A stretch of DNA of 64,000 nucleotides from Firmicutes bacterium HGW-Firmicutes-14 (GCA_002840275.1 PHAB01000002.1:124001-188000); one strand, 5' to 3'; shown: positions 51,109 through 61,341, counted from the stretch's first letter. The notes: generated by a model not told the origin, from the letters alone. Numbers and translations are program-made.

Positions 51109-51129
51109 AGGACGCAAGTCCTTTTTTTA
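51109..51129 (+). terminator. Short terminator at the island edge
   Basis: AGGAC, GCAA loop, GTCCT, then seven T residues. Stable GNRA-type tetraloop. Confidence 0.65.
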
Positions 51130-51130
51130 T

Positions 51131-51159
51131 TTGAAACTTTTCTTCCCCAATGTTATAAT
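51131..51159 (+). promoter_or_regulatory. Promoter of the phosphatase-like/GT39 operon
   Basis: TTGAAA, 17-bp spacer, TATAAT. Confidence 0.8.
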
Positions 51160-51249
51160 ATGCCATATCTCACAGTTTTCTTTTAAGTTATCCCCGTTTT
51201 ACCAGGGAAAAAGGAGAAAATGTGCGAATACATAAAGGGAAGGGGAAAT

Positions 51250-53517
51250 ATGAGAACAGTCCGTCTGCTTACATGGGCAATTATTTCGGCGGTTGTAATG
51301 ACCCTGTTTCTTAATTCCATAAGTGTAATACATGCCGGGGCCGGAGAAGACAGGCCGAAGGCTGTGATGGTCATTGTAAACAGGGTAAATTTCGAGGACA
51401 TTACAGACCCGCGTTATAAGAATATCAGCAGGATGATTTCCCTCGGGTCTTTGGGTGTGATGACCATCAATACCGGAGGGGACTATTCAGATACCGATTC
51501 TTATATGACAATCGGCGGGGGAGACCGGTTAACCGGTTCAAGCCTGGCCGGTGAATGTTATAACAGGGATGAAATACTTGTTGACGGTTCCCGGGCTTGG
51601 GAGGCCTACTTCAGAAATACCGGGGAAAATTCAGGTGACAGTGAAGTCCTGAATATTGCGGTGGCGTCCGCTATCAAGGCCAATGACAAGAAGTACAGGG
51701 CTTCAACCCCTGGCCGGTTAGGAACGGTTTTGCATGAATTCGGGTTAACGACCGCGGTCATCGGTAATAGCGATTTTGTCCAATATGGACCGCCAAACCG
51801 GCTGGCCGCGAATATTGTCATGGATGACCTTGGCCGTGTGGATTATGGCAATGTGGGGAGGGACCTGCTCAAAGGGGACCCTAAATCACCTTTCGGGTGG
51901 AAAACAGATTATGAAAGACTGGAGACAGAGCTCAAAAGGGTATGGGACAAGGCTGATTTTATCGTTATAGAAACAGGGGATACCCTTAGGGCGAACAGCA
52001 GCAGCGGCAGTCAGTTTAAACAGATGGTGGATTATCACCGTTCCATGGCTTTAAGGGATGCAGACCGGTTTATCGGCCGGCTGCTGGACAGGGTGGATAA
52101 CCGTATAATGATTATGCTGGTTTCGCCGCTTCCCACGGGTCTGGCCTTCAGGGACGGGACCCGTCTTTCCCCATTGGTTGTGGCAGGAGGGGCGGTTGAA
52201 CCCGGTACTGTCCTGGTATCCCCGACTACCAGGCAGTCAGGCCTGGTTGCCAACTATGACCTTACGGCTACCGTACTTTCTCACCTGCAGATTAAAAAAC
52301 CGGCCGGGATTGTAGGGCTGCCGGTACAGGGCGTCTATGGAACGGGCAGGGATAGCGGAGACCAGATAGGCACAGTCGCGGATGTATACAGTTCCCTGAC
52401 CGCCGATTGGCGGCAAAGGACCGGTGTACTGTATTATTTTACAAGGTACCATTGGATTGTTTACGGCCTTGTATTTCTGATGATTATTTTCAGCTATAAA
52501 AAGCAAAACCGGTGTAATGTAAAGCTGGCAAGGTTTTTTATGACAGGGATACTGTTATATCCACTGGCTGTTTTCCTTGTCCCCCTGACAGGGTCCCTTA
52601 ACAGATGGTTGTCCATATTTTTGTCTCTTATAATTTTGTTGATTTTAACCGTTTTTTTCACCAAGATAAAAAGTGATCTCAAGTTATTTGCGGCGGTAAG
52701 TTTGGTCAATGTTGCCCCTTATGTGGCAGATGTGCTGACCGGCGCCAGACTAATGAAAAAAGCTGCCCTGGGGTATGACCTGGTGGTCGGCGGGCGGTTT
52801 TACGGGATAGGCAACGAATATATGGGGATAATCATCGGTTCAGCTATATTGGGGGCTGCTGTCCTGTTCCAGATGTTTCCCAGGGCAGGAAAACTGCCCT
52901 GGCTTTTGAGCGGTTCGGTTTTTGCCTGCCTGATAATCTTTTTTGCCGCTCCCTGGGCAGGGACTAACGCCGGGGGAGCGCTGGCCGCTGTATCGGGTTT
53001 CGCTGTTTCAATGTATTGTTTTACGGGCCGGAAGGCAACTTTCCGATCGGCCCTGATACTGGCGGCTATACTGGCAGGCGGATTTGGAGTCCTTGTCGCA
53101 GTAAACTACTTCTTCTTGTCCGGGTCTTCATCCCATATTGGGCGGGCCGTCAGCAGTCTGCTGCAGGGAGATCTTGCTGTTATTTGGTACACCATCCAGA
53201 GGAAATGGGTGGCAAACATCCACCTGCTTAAAAATTCTCCTTTCAGTGTACTGCTTATTATGCAGGTACTGATTTGGGCAGGGCTGGTTCTTAGGAACAG
53301 GGTTGTTATAAAAGAAATATTTAAAGACTATCCCTATTTTAAAGCAGGTATTACAGGTATGTTGTCAGGTGCCCTGGCCGCATTCATCTTTAATGACTCC
53401 GGTGTGATTGCTTCAGCATTGATGTTAAATTACCTTGTGGTGCCGGTTATTATAATTGCTGTATCAGGATATATGACAGGCGGGAATAACAATTCCCCGG
53501 CAAACGGAGGGCAATGA
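51250..53517 (+). CDS. Alkaline-phosphatase-like membrane protein
   Basis: 755 residues from ATG 51250 (GGGAAGGGGAAAT just upstream; an earlier ATG at 51220 lacks a site). Signal helix, then about 360 extracellular residues with the pattern of alkaline-phosphatase-superfamily folds: KAVMVIVNRVNFEDITD, IGGGDRLTG, TTAVIGNSDF, DFIVIETGDTLRAN, IMLVSPLP and LVANYDLTATVLSHL. Few of the classic metal residues are certain, so activity is open. The C-terminal half has about ten membrane helices (GYDLVVGGRFYGIGNEYMGI lies in the middle). Coupled by a 4-nt overlap to a GT39 enzyme; a surface glycopolymer role is likely. Confidence 0.7.
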   Translation: MRTVRLLTWAIISAVVMTLFLNSISVIHAGAGEDRPKAVMVIVNRVNFEDITDPRYKNISRMISLGSLGVMTINTGGDYSDTDSYMTIGGGDRLTGSSLAGECYNRDEILVDGSRAWEAYFRNTGENSGDSEVLNIAVASAIKANDKKYRASTPGRLGTVLHEFGLTTAVIGNSDFVQYGPPNRLAANIVMDDLGRVDYGNVGRDLLKGDPKSPFGWKTDYERLETELKRVWDKADFIVIETGDTLRANSSSGSQFKQMVDYHRSMALRDADRFIGRLLDRVDNRIMIMLVSPLPTGLAFRDGTRLSPLVVAGGAVEPGTVLVSPTTRQSGLVANYDLTATVLSHLQIKKPAGIVGLPVQGVYGTGRDSGDQIGTVADVYSSLTADWRQRTGVLYYFTRYHWIVYGLVFLMIIFSYKKQNRCNVKLARFFMTGILLYPLAVFLVPLTGSLNRWLSIFLSLIILLILTVFFTKIKSDLKLFAAVSLVNVAPYVADVLTGARLMKKAALGYDLVVGGRFYGIGNEYMGIIIGSAILGAAVLFQMFPRAGKLPWLLSGSVFACLIIFFAAPWAGTNAGGALAAVSGFAVSMYCFTGRKATFRSALILAAILAGGFGVLVAVNYFFLSGSSSHIGRAVSSLLQGDLAVIWYTIQRKWVANIHLLKNSPFSVLLIMQVLIWAGLVLRNRVVIKEIFKDYPYFKAGITGMLSGALAAFIFNDSGVIASALMLNYLVVPVIIIAVSGYMTGGNNNSPANGGQ

Positions 53518-54725
53518 TGCGCGGCAGATATACATTCAGGTCACGACGGCTCTTCAGGGGCGAAACGGTCATTTTGGCCCTCGTACTGCTTATAACTCTG
53601 GCGGTCCGGTTATATTATATATATAAATTTCCCCAGGCATGGCTTTCCCATGATGAAATAGGGTACCACGAGATGACCCTTCAGTTTCTGGAAAAAGGGT
53701 TTTTGGGGTATTATTCCGATAGGCCGAGCGCTTTCGTCACTCCAGGGTACCCGCTATTCCTGGCAGCCATGTATTACTTAAGCGAATTGGTGCATAATAA
53801 CCCTCTGGTAACGGTTCGCACGGCCCAGGCAATTATAAGTGTGGGTTCAGTTCTCCTGGTATACCTGATGGCGAGAAAAGCGGGAGGTATACCGGCGGGA
53901 ATTATTGCAGCGGTACTGGTGGCAATATACCCAACGTCAAATATGGCCAACACCAGGCTTTTGACTGAGGTCCTGTATATTTTTCTTATGCTGGGCTATA
54001 TGTATGCATTAATCATGGCCTTCGATGAACCGGGTTTCATCCGGCATGCTGCCTCAGGAGCGCTGCTGGCGCTGGCTGTCCTTGTCAGACCTATGGCCGG
54101 GCCTTTTCTGGTAATCCCGTATCTGGTCCACCTGGTTTTTAAACGGGATTTTGGCATTATAAAATACCTCATAACCGCAGTGGCAGCATTTTGCCTGGTT
54201 ATGTCACCATGGTGGGTCCGTAATTATATGGTCTTTGATAAGTTCATACCTTTTGCTACCCAGTCAGGAAACCCTTTGCTCAGGGGCACAGATCCATATG
54301 ACCCATATGACAAGGAAGGGCCATCCATCATAGAAAATGTCCCTGAACCTGAAATGACCAAGGTGGCCATACAGAGGATTAAAGAAGGATTTAAGACTGA
54401 ACCCTGGCTTTGGTTTAAGTGGTTTACTATTGGGAAATTCTCTTTTCTCTGGGGTAAATCGTGGGGAGCATATTCAGGCTGGGCCCAAACCCTTCACCTA
54501 TGGGGTTTTGTAGTCCTGGGCTGGCTGGGGGTATTGGTCAGCCTCTTTGACCAAAGAATGCGCTGGCCGGCATTGATGATTGTATTTTCAGCCCTGCTTC
54601 ATCAGGTATTCATACCTATTACCAGATATATATATCCACTGACTCCTCTTATGGCAGTAATGACTGCTGTTCTAATTGTCAAAATTGCGGCAAAAATACT
54701 TGACACTGTTTATGTAAATAGTTAA
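53514..54725 (+). CDS. Glycosyltransferase family 39 (PMT/ArnT-like) membrane protein
   Basis: 403 residues with about ten membrane helices. The first extracellular loop has the acidic catalytic region LSHDEIGYHEMTLQF and TPGYPLFLAAMYYL, typical of GT-C enzymes that use polyprenyl-phosphate sugars. ATG sits in an ATGA overlap with the upstream gene. Would move a sugar to a lipid, protein or polymer at the outer membrane face. A tRNA promoter lies inside its last 30 nt. Confidence 0.87.
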   Translation: MMRGRYTFRSRRLFRGETVILALVLLITLAVRLYYIYKFPQAWLSHDEIGYHEMTLQFLEKGFLGYYSDRPSAFVTPGYPLFLAAMYYLSELVHNNPLVTVRTAQAIISVGSVLLVYLMARKAGGIPAGIIAAVLVAIYPTSNMANTRLLTEVLYIFLMLGYMYALIMAFDEPGFIRHAASGALLALAVLVRPMAGPFLVIPYLVHLVFKRDFGIIKYLITAVAAFCLVMSPWWVRNYMVFDKFIPFATQSGNPLLRGTDPYDPYDKEGPSIIENVPEPEMTKVAIQRIKEGFKTEPWLWFKWFTIGKFSFLWGKSWGAYSGWAQTLHLWGFVVLGWLGVLVSLFDQRMRWPALMIVFSALLHQVFIPITRYIYPLTPLMAVMTAVLIVKIAAKILDTVYVNS

Positions 54726-54728
54726 AAT
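54700..54728 (+). promoter_or_regulatory. Promoter of tRNA-Gly(GCC)
   Basis: TTGACA, 17-bp spacer, TAAAAT, overlapping the end of the GT39 gene. Confidence 0.85.
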
Positions 54729-54764
54729 ATAATATAGTTTGGTAGTGGTGTGTATTATGTCTGT

Positions 54765-54839
54765 GCGGAAGTGGCTCAGTGGTAGAGCATCGCCTTGCCA
54801 AGGCGAGGGTCGCGGGTTCGAATCCCGTCTTCCGCTCCA
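54765..54839 (+). tRNA. tRNA-Gly (anticodon GCC)
   Basis: 75 nt. Acceptor GCGGAAG/CTTCCGC, anticodon loop TTGCCAA between TCGCC and GGCGA, encoded CCA. Second Gly tRNA of the window. Confidence 0.97.
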
Positions 54840-55047
54840 TAAATACATTGAAAGGGATGATTCCCCTGACCACAGGGAAGCCAGGCTCACACTTACCAAC
54901 GGTTTTTGGTGGTTACATCGAAGTTAAAGTCGACCTCAGATGACCTCGGTAGTGATTATATTCACCCACCGGGGTGTTGTTTTATGGATATGGAACGTAT
55001 TTTGTTTAAATACATATAATTATTTCAGAGATATAGGAGGAGCATAA

Positions 55048-56337
55048 ATGAAAGTGAACATGGAAAAGATAGAAGGAAATGTCGTGGCCCTGGAAATCGA
55101 AATTGAACAGGACAGGATGGAAGAGGCAGTTGAAAAGGCCTATAGGAAGGTCGTTAAAAAGGTAACAATTCCCGGTTTCAGGAAAGGCAAGGCTCCAAGG
55201 TCACTGGTTGAAAGACATGTGGGCAAGGACTATCTTAATGAAGAAGCCCTGGATTTCGTGGTTCCTGAAGCATATTTTGAAGCAGTAAAGGAAAGCGGCA
55301 TTGAACCTATCGATAAGCCGAAGGTTGACATTATTCAGATGGAAGACGGAAAACCTCTGGTGATTAAAGCTACCGTCGAGGTAAAACCAGAAGTTGAACT
55401 GGGGCAGTACATAGGTTTGGAAGTGGAAAAGCAGGAAGCGGAAGTAACCGATGAAGATGTTAATGCCGAACTGGAGAAACTGAGAAACCGCCATGCTCAA
55501 CTGGTGAGTGTGGAAGAAGGTACTGCGGCTGTTAAGGATACAGTCATCATTGACTTTGAAGGATTTATTGATGATGTTGCTTTCCCGGGCGGCGCAGGAA
55601 CCGATTATTCCCTTGAGCTGGGGTCCGGTACTTTTATTCCGGGGTTTGAGGAACAGTTGACAGGTTCGGCCATTGGAGAAAACAGAGAGGTAAAAGTCAC
55701 ATTCCCTGAAAACTATCATTCTGCCGAACTGGCTGGGAGGGAAGCTGTGTTCAAAGTAACGGTGAAGGGTATTAAGAGGAAAGAGCTGGCTGATCTGGAT
55801 GATGAATTTGCCAAGGATGTAAGTGAATATGAAACCCTTGAGGAATTAAAAAATGATATTATGAATAGACTAAAAGAGGCAGAAAAGGACCAGGCACGCA
55901 ACAGGCTCAAGGATGCGCTGGTTGACAAGGTTGTGGAAGGTTCCAAAGTCGATACCCCGGAGATTATGATTCAGGAAAAAATAGATTTTATGCTGCAAAG
56001 CCTTACGCGCAGGTTGTCCATGCAGGGGCTGAATATAGAAGATTATCTGAAGAGTACCGGTACAGATTTGGAAGAAGTAAAAAAGGAATACCACCCAGCT
56101 GCGGAAAAGGCTGTTAAAACCGACCTGATCCTTGAAGCCATTGCGGCAAAAGAAAATATTGAACCCACTGAAGACGACATTGACGCCAAGGTGGCTGAAA
56201 TGGCGGCCCATTATAATTCTGAGCCGGCAACCTTCAAACAATGGCTGGAAAGCGGAGGCAACCTTGAACCATTGAAAAAGAGTATAGCTATTGATAAAAC
56301 TGTCGAATTTTTGGAGGAAAAAGCGGTGATACAATAG
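55048..56337 (+). CDS. tig: Trigger factor
   Basis: 429 residues; AGGAGGAGCATAA before the ATG. Ribosome-binding signature GFRKGKAPRSLVERHVG near residue 44, FKBP-type PPIase core (DTVIIDFEGFIDDVAFPGGAG, FIPGFEEQLTGSAIGE) and the helical C-terminal chaperone domain. Nascent-chain chaperone on the ribosome and the usual neighbour of clpP and clpX in Firmicutes. Confidence 0.97.
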   Translation: MKVNMEKIEGNVVALEIEIEQDRMEEAVEKAYRKVVKKVTIPGFRKGKAPRSLVERHVGKDYLNEEALDFVVPEAYFEAVKESGIEPIDKPKVDIIQMEDGKPLVIKATVEVKPEVELGQYIGLEVEKQEAEVTDEDVNAELEKLRNRHAQLVSVEEGTAAVKDTVIIDFEGFIDDVAFPGGAGTDYSLELGSGTFIPGFEEQLTGSAIGENREVKVTFPENYHSAELAGREAVFKVTVKGIKRKELADLDDEFAKDVSEYETLEELKNDIMNRLKEAEKDQARNRLKDALVDKVVEGSKVDTPEIMIQEKIDFMLQSLTRRLSMQGLNIEDYLKSTGTDLEEVKKEYHPAAEKAVKTDLILEAIAAKENIEPTEDDIDAKVAEMAAHYNSEPATFKQWLESGGNLEPLKKSIAIDKTVEFLEEKAVIQ

Positions 56338-56356
56338 AATATTTTCAATATATACC

Positions 56357-56382
56357 AGGCGGAATTTAAAACCGCCTTGTTT
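56357..56382 (+). terminator. Hairpin between tig and clpP
   Basis: AGGCGG pairs with CCGCCT around a 9-nt AT loop, then TTGTTT. Probably a weak terminator or attenuator before the clpP promoter region (TATAAT at 56404-56409). Confidence 0.55.
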
Positions 56383-56430
56383 ACCAATTGCAAACTGTTG
56401 TTGTATAATTGAGAAAAGAGGGTGAATGTA

Positions 56431-57015
56431 ATGAGTTTGGTTCCGATGGTAGTTGAACAGACTAACCGGGGCGAACGCGCGTATGATATCTATTCACGTT
56501 TACTAAAAGATAGAATAATTTTTATCGGGGGGCAGATTGATGACTATGTAGCAAACCTGGTAATTGCCCAGTTGCTGTTCCTTGAGGCTGAAGACCCTGA
56601 TAAAGATATACACCTTTATCTTAATTCCCCTGGTGGGGTAGTTACTGCCGGGATGGCAATTTATGATACCATGCAGTATATTAAACCTGATGTTTCGACA
56701 ATATGTCTGGGACAGGCGGCAAGCATGGGAGCCTTTCTGTTAGCATCAGGCGCCAAGGGTAAGCGATTTGCCCTGCCTTATGCCAGGATCATGATTCACC
56801 AGCCTATGGGCGGGGTTCAGGGTCAGGCAACCGAGATTGAGATTCACGCCAGAGAAATCTTGCGTATGAAGGAAGTACTGAACAAGCTTCTCGCTAAACA
56901 CACCGGCCAGCCGCTGGAGAAAGTGGCCCAGGATGCTGAACGTGATTTCTTTATGTCGGCACAGGAAGCAAAGGAATACGGTGTCGTTGACGAGGTGATC
57001 GACGTTCGGAAGTAA
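56431..57015 (+). CDS. clpP: ATP-dependent Clp protease proteolytic subunit ClpP
   Basis: 194 residues from ATG 56431 (GAGGGTGAATGTA upstream), which puts the catalytic serine of [11 protein letters not shown] at position 98 as in other ClpPs. An in-frame GTG at 56422 is less likely. Catalytic His is in RIMIHQP and Asp in the [17 protein letters not shown] helix. Forms the 14-mer that degrades proteins fed by ClpX or ClpC. 20 nt before clpX. Confidence 0.97.
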   Translation: MSLVPMVVEQTNRGERAYDIYSRLLKDRIIFIGGQIDDYVANLVIAQLLFLEAEDPDKDIHLYLNSPGGVVTAGMAIYDTMQYIKPDVSTICLGQAASMGAFLLASGAKGKRFALPYARIMIHQPMGGVQGQATEIEIHAREILRMKEVLNKLLAKHTGQPLEKVAQDAERDFFMSAQEAKEYGVVDEVIDVRK

Positions 57016-57035
57016 ATGATTTGAGGTGATTTACT

Positions 57036-58295
57036 ATGTATAAGTTCAGTGATGAAAAGGGCCAGCTTAAGTGTTCGTTTTGCGGAAAGCTCCAGGACCA
57101 GGTTAAGAAATTGGTTGCCGGTCCGGGTGTGTATATCTGTGATGAGTGCATTGAACTTTGCAACGAAATAATTGAAGAAGAGCTTAGCGAAGACCTGGGT
57201 CTTGAAATGAGTGACCTGCCTAAACCAAAGGAGATTAAAGATATCCTGGATCAATATGTCATCGGTCAGGAATCAGCCAAGAAGTCTCTTGCGGTTGCTG
57301 TTTACAACCATTATAAGAGGATAAACATAGGCAGTAAAGTAGATGATGTGGAACTTCAGAAGAGCAACATTGTGATGCTGGGGCCCACGGGAAGCGGAAA
57401 AACCCTTCTGGCACAGACTCTGGCCAGGCTTCTAAATGTTCCGTTCGCTATAGCTGATGCTACCTCCCTTACTGAAGCGGGCTATGTCGGTGAAGATGTG
57501 GAAAATATTCTCCTGAAACTTATTCAGGCCGCTGATTATGATGTGGAGAAAGCTGAAAAAGGTATTGTATATATTGATGAAATTGACAAAATCGCCCGTA
57601 AGTCTGAGAACCCCTCAATTACGAGGGATGTCTCCGGTGAGGGTGTCCAGCAGGCCCTTCTGAAGATTCTTGAAGGTACTGTAGCCAGTGTGCCTCCCCA
57701 GGGCGGCCGTAAACATCCCCATCAGGAGTTTATCCAGCTGGATACTACCAATATCCTGTTTATCTGTGGAGGCGCTTTTGACGGCATCGACAAGATTATC
57801 CAGCACAGGATCGGTAAAAAAAGTATGGGTTTTGGGGCAGATATTAAATCGGGTAAAGAAAAGGATAACAGCGCTATTCTTAAGCACATATTGCCTGAAG
57901 ACCTGTTGAAATACGGTTTGATTCCCGAGTTTGTCGGGCGTCTGCCTGTGATTGTAACCCTGGAAGCCCTTGACGAAGGTGCACTGGTAGAGATCCTTAG
58001 CAGACCCAAGAACGCCCTTGTCAAACAGTACCAGAAGCTCTTCGAAATGGACGGAATCAACCTTGAATTTAAGGAAGATGCCCTGGCCACAATCGCCAGG
58101 GAGGCCATGAAGAGAAATACCGGGGCCAGGGGGTTGAGGGCCATAATCGAGGACATAATGCTTGACGTTATGTATGAGATACCCTCAAGGGATGATGTCA
58201 CTAAGTGTACCATTACAAATGATGTTGTGGAAAAAAAGGAACGCCCCATCCTCCTTACAGTTGACAGGAAAAAGAAAAAAGAAGAAAGTGCATAA
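57036..58295 (+). CDS. clpX: ATP-dependent Clp protease ATPase subunit ClpX
   Basis: 419 residues. N-terminal zinc domain with C13, C16, C35 and C38; Walker A GPTGSGKT (116-123); Walker [11 protein letters not shown]; pore loop region [14 protein letters not shown]-type loop region near [18 protein letters not shown]; sensor [10 protein letters not shown]. Unfolds substrates and feeds them to ClpP. Ends at a strong terminator. Confidence 0.97.
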   Translation: MYKFSDEKGQLKCSFCGKLQDQVKKLVAGPGVYICDECIELCNEIIEEELSEDLGLEMSDLPKPKEIKDILDQYVIGQESAKKSLAVAVYNHYKRINIGSKVDDVELQKSNIVMLGPTGSGKTLLAQTLARLLNVPFAIADATSLTEAGYVGEDVENILLKLIQAADYDVEKAEKGIVYIDEIDKIARKSENPSITRDVSGEGVQQALLKILEGTVASVPPQGGRKHPHQEFIQLDTTNILFICGGAFDGIDKIIQHRIGKKSMGFGADIKSGKEKDNSAILKHILPEDLLKYGLIPEFVGRLPVIVTLEALDEGALVEILSRPKNALVKQYQKLFEMDGINLEFKEDALATIAREAMKRNTGARGLRAIIEDIMLDVMYEIPSRDDVTKCTITNDVVEKKERPILLTVDRKKKKEESA

Positions 58296-58321
58296 AAAAC
58301 TGCCTCAGGGCAGTTTTTTTT
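58295..58321 (+). terminator. Terminator of the clpP-clpX transcript
   Basis: AAAAACTGCC, loop TCAG, GGCAGTTTTT with a longer T-run. Confidence 0.9.
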
Positions 58322-58376
58322 GCCTGCATTTTTTAGTATTTATTTACCCAGTATATTGGCTGAAAATTGCAGGATA

Positions 58377-58405
58377 TTGTCGTTAAATAGTGAAATATGT
58401 ATAAT
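58377..58405 (+). promoter_or_regulatory. Promoter upstream of the 58446 membrane protein
   Basis: TTGTCG, 17-bp spacer, TATAAT. Confidence 0.7.
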
Positions 58406-58445
58406 GATAAATCTTTAACTGTGTTTACCGGTTAGGAGTCGCTAT

Positions 58446-59435
58446 ATGAACAAAAGGCAGATGTCAGATGCACAAAAAGAAAAAACAATTGCAGCCATTG
58501 TAGTTGTGCTCAGTATTTCCGTTTTAGCCGGACATGTGGCCGAGTCCGGCAACGGGTGGTTCCGGGATTTGTCGTACACCCTGCGCCAGTTTATAGACCC
58601 GGTCCAATATATGATTAGCATGCTGGTACTTAATTTTATCTTTGTCATTGCCGCTATCAGGAAATATAAACAGTATCCAAACCCCTTCATCGATACCCTC
58701 AAATGGTATTTCTCCATATTGATGATCAATGACTTTCTTATCCTGGTACTGAGGATTATCCAGAAGGAGAACTTTATTACCCTGAGCAGTGGAATGACAT
58801 TTGGAGTTGGCAGGTCTTATATGATGCTGGCAGCCGCGAGGGGAATGCTGGACCTGACCATGACTTCTGCTGCAACCCTTCTCCTTGTCTATGGGCTAAT
58901 AAAGTACAGGCCATGCAACGGTGAAGGTCCTCCCGGCATTGGCGAAAAAATCGGCAGAACCATGCTGGGGCTTATTGTTTTTAACTGGCTTGTTTCCATA
59001 CCGGTCAATTTTTCGGGGTTTATGAGCGGGAGAGCTCTATTTGCCTGGTCCCTGGGGATGGGGCAGCTCGCCCAGGTGGGAATTGCAGCACTTATATACT
59101 GGGTGGTCAAGGAATACCACAGGCATTACCATATGAGGTTTTATCGCTATCTAACCTGGTATTTCGGTATTAGCTTTATTCTGACCGGCCTAAATTTTAC
59201 ATATTCCATGGGCTCATTCGGGATTATCCAGAGATTCCCTGCCGGTGAAGTAGAACTGATTGGCGGATTTGGGCAGTTTGTCTATTACCTCTCCCGCATT
59301 ACCCAGGTGCTTTTAAACTATATCATGTTTATTGCCATCACCGGATATGCTGAGCAGAATACTCCCGGAATTGTTTGTCCAAAACAAGGTAGTCCAAAAC
59401 CAAATACTGCCGGTCTCTCGAATGTTCAAAGATGA
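58446..59435 (+). CDS. Polytopic membrane protein of unknown family
   Basis: 329 residues, about eight hydrophobic segments (KTIAAIVVVLSISVLAGH, ISMLVLNFIFVIAAI, FSILMINDFLILVLRI and others), mostly separated by short polar loops. C-terminal 25 residues are polar. No recognised motif. ATG after TAGGAG. It lies between clpX and lonB with its own promoter; no functional link to proteolysis is visible. Confidence 0.65.
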   Translation: MNKRQMSDAQKEKTIAAIVVVLSISVLAGHVAESGNGWFRDLSYTLRQFIDPVQYMISMLVLNFIFVIAAIRKYKQYPNPFIDTLKWYFSILMINDFLILVLRIIQKENFITLSSGMTFGVGRSYMMLAAARGMLDLTMTSAATLLLVYGLIKYRPCNGEGPPGIGEKIGRTMLGLIVFNWLVSIPVNFSGFMSGRALFAWSLGMGQLAQVGIAALIYWVVKEYHRHYHMRFYRYLTWYFGISFILTGLNFTYSMGSFGIIQRFPAGEVELIGGFGQFVYYLSRITQVLLNYIMFIAITGYAEQNTPGIVCPKQGSPKPNTAGLSNVQR

Positions 59436-59566
59436 TACAAGGGTCAGATACTGCGGAGCTATGGAAAAACGCTGCCGCACCTGACCCTTCGCTTATATTT
59501 TCCTTCCTGGCAGGCAATACTATGCCTGTTATGTCAGACACGTACATATGTCAAGGAGGGTAAACA

Positions 59567-61249
59567 GTGAATTATTTGACCGGTATTGGAGGTTTTTTAA
59601 GTTTTGTGCAGATTTTTTTTGCCATTGTTATCGGCCTCTACTTCTTAAACCTGCTGAAGGCCCAGCAGGGGAACAAGGTTGCGGTCCAGAGGGAATCCAA
59701 AAAGGAAATGGATAAGCTCCAGCAGCTCCGGCAGCTCAGCCTGACGGAACCCCTGGCAGAAAAGACCAGGCCCGCAAAATTTGAAGAAATAATAGGCCAG
59801 GCAGAGGGTTTAAAGGCCCTGAGAGCTGCCCTGTGCGGCCCCAACCCACAGCATGTCCTGGTTTACGGACCGCCCGGAGTAGGGAAAACGGCTGCTGCCA
59901 GGCTAATCCTTGGGGAAGCCAGGAGAAATCCTGATTCACCTTTTAATGAAAAATCAAAATTTATTGAACTGGATGCAACCACAGCCAGATTTGATGAACG
60001 GGGGATAGCTGACCCCCTTATCGGTTCTGTCCATGACCCCATCTACCAGGGGGCCGGACCCCTTGGTATGGCGGGAATTCCTCAGCCCAAGACGGGAGCT
60101 GTGACCAAGGCCCACGGAGGCATGCTGTTCATTGATGAAATAGGGGAACTCCATCCTGTACAGATGAATAAGCTTTTGAAGGTTCTTGAGGACCGTAAAG
60201 TATTTCTGGAAAGCGCATATTACAGTTCAGAAGATACAAATATCCCAACCCATATTCACGACATTTTTCAGAACGGTTTGCCGGCAGATTTCCGTATGGT
60301 AGGGGCAACCACCAGGATGCCCCAGGATATTCCGCCTGCCATCAGGTCCCGGTGCCTGGAGGTGTTTTTCCGGGCGCTGCTGCCCCATGAAATCGCCCTG
60401 ATAGCCGAAAATGCCGCCCGGAAAATCGGTTTTCAGCTTGAAGACGGCAGTATTGAAGTACTCAAGAGATATGCTGCCAATGGCAGGGAAGCGGTCAATA
60501 TGATCCAGATATCCGCCGGGGTTGCTTTGACGGAAAGACGCAGGGAAATCAGGACCGCAGATATAGAATGGGTAGTAAACAGCGGACAATACAGCCCCCG
60601 CCCGGAGAAAAAAATACCCCTTATTCCCCAGATCGGGTTTGTCAACGGGCTGGCGGTATACGGCCCCAGCATGGGGACACTTGTAGAGATTGAAGCAACG
60701 GCGGCCAGGATAGGTAAAGGCAAAGGCCGGCTGGTAATCACCGGGGTAGTGGATGAAGAGGAAATTGGCAGCGGCAATAAGGTGATGAAGCGTAAAAGTA
60801 TGGCCAGGGGTTCAGTGGAAAACGTCCTGACTACCCTGAAGAACTGCCTTAAAGTTGACCCGGGAGACTATGACATCCACGTCAATTTTCCGGGAGGGGT
60901 CCCCATTGACGGACCTTCAGCCGGTGTTGCGGTTGCTGTGGCAATATATTCAGCCATTAAGAATAAGCCTGTTGACAACAAAGTGGCTGTTACCGGGGAA
61001 CTCTCTATCAGGGGCATGATCAAGCCTGTAGGCGGCATAGTGGCTAAAGTTGAGGCTGCAAGACAGGCCGGAGTGAAGCGGGTTTTTATTCCCCGGGAAA
61101 ATTACCAGGAAATATTTAAAGATTTGGACGGGATAGAAGTAATAGGTGTTGACAGCCTCAACGAAGTATTCAATGAATCTGTTATTGCAGAAACAGCCGG
61201 CCAGGAAGTATATTTTGCCCCAGATACACTGAGCGCTGCGCCAATGTAG
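59567..61249 (+). CDS. lonB: ATP-dependent protease LonB
   Basis: 560 residues from a GTG after AAGGAGG. One N-terminal membrane helix (FLSFVQIFFAIVIGLYFLNLL), then AAA+ domain with Walker [12 protein letters not shown] and Walker B MLFIDEIGELH, and a Lon protease domain with catalytic S451 in DGPSAGVAVAVA and Lys in VGGIVAKVEAARQAG. No LonA substrate-binding N-domain. In Bacillus LonB acts in the forespore under SigF; here a sporulation role would be by analogy. Confidence 0.94.
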   Translation: MNYLTGIGGFLSFVQIFFAIVIGLYFLNLLKAQQGNKVAVQRESKKEMDKLQQLRQLSLTEPLAEKTRPAKFEEIIGQAEGLKALRAALCGPNPQHVLVYGPPGVGKTAAARLILGEARRNPDSPFNEKSKFIELDATTARFDERGIADPLIGSVHDPIYQGAGPLGMAGIPQPKTGAVTKAHGGMLFIDEIGELHPVQMNKLLKVLEDRKVFLESAYYSSEDTNIPTHIHDIFQNGLPADFRMVGATTRMPQDIPPAIRSRCLEVFFRALLPHEIALIAENAARKIGFQLEDGSIEVLKRYAANGREAVNMIQISAGVALTERRREIRTADIEWVVNSGQYSPRPEKKIPLIPQIGFVNGLAVYGPSMGTLVEIEATAARIGKGKGRLVITGVVDEEEIGSGNKVMKRKSMARGSVENVLTTLKNCLKVDPGDYDIHVNFPGGVPIDGPSAGVAVAVAIYSAIKNKPVDNKVAVTGELSIRGMIKPVGGIVAKVEAARQAGVKRVFIPRENYQEIFKDLDGIEVIGVDSLNEVFNESVIAETAGQEVYFAPDTLSAAPM

Positions 61250-61312
61250 CCGGTTTCCCAAATAACCGGGGGACCCTCAGGAATCCTATGAGGCTTTAAA
61301 ACAGTGTCCGGG

Positions 61313-61341
61313 TTGAGTTAACTCAGAAATAGTTATATAAT
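61313..61341 (+). promoter_or_regulatory. lon promoter with a palindrome over the -35 box
   Basis: TTGAGT, 17-bp spacer, TATAAT. The perfect 10-bp palindrome GAGTTAACTC (61315-61324) overlaps the -35 hexamer and may be a repressor site. It does not match CIRCE or CtsR boxes. Confidence 0.75.
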
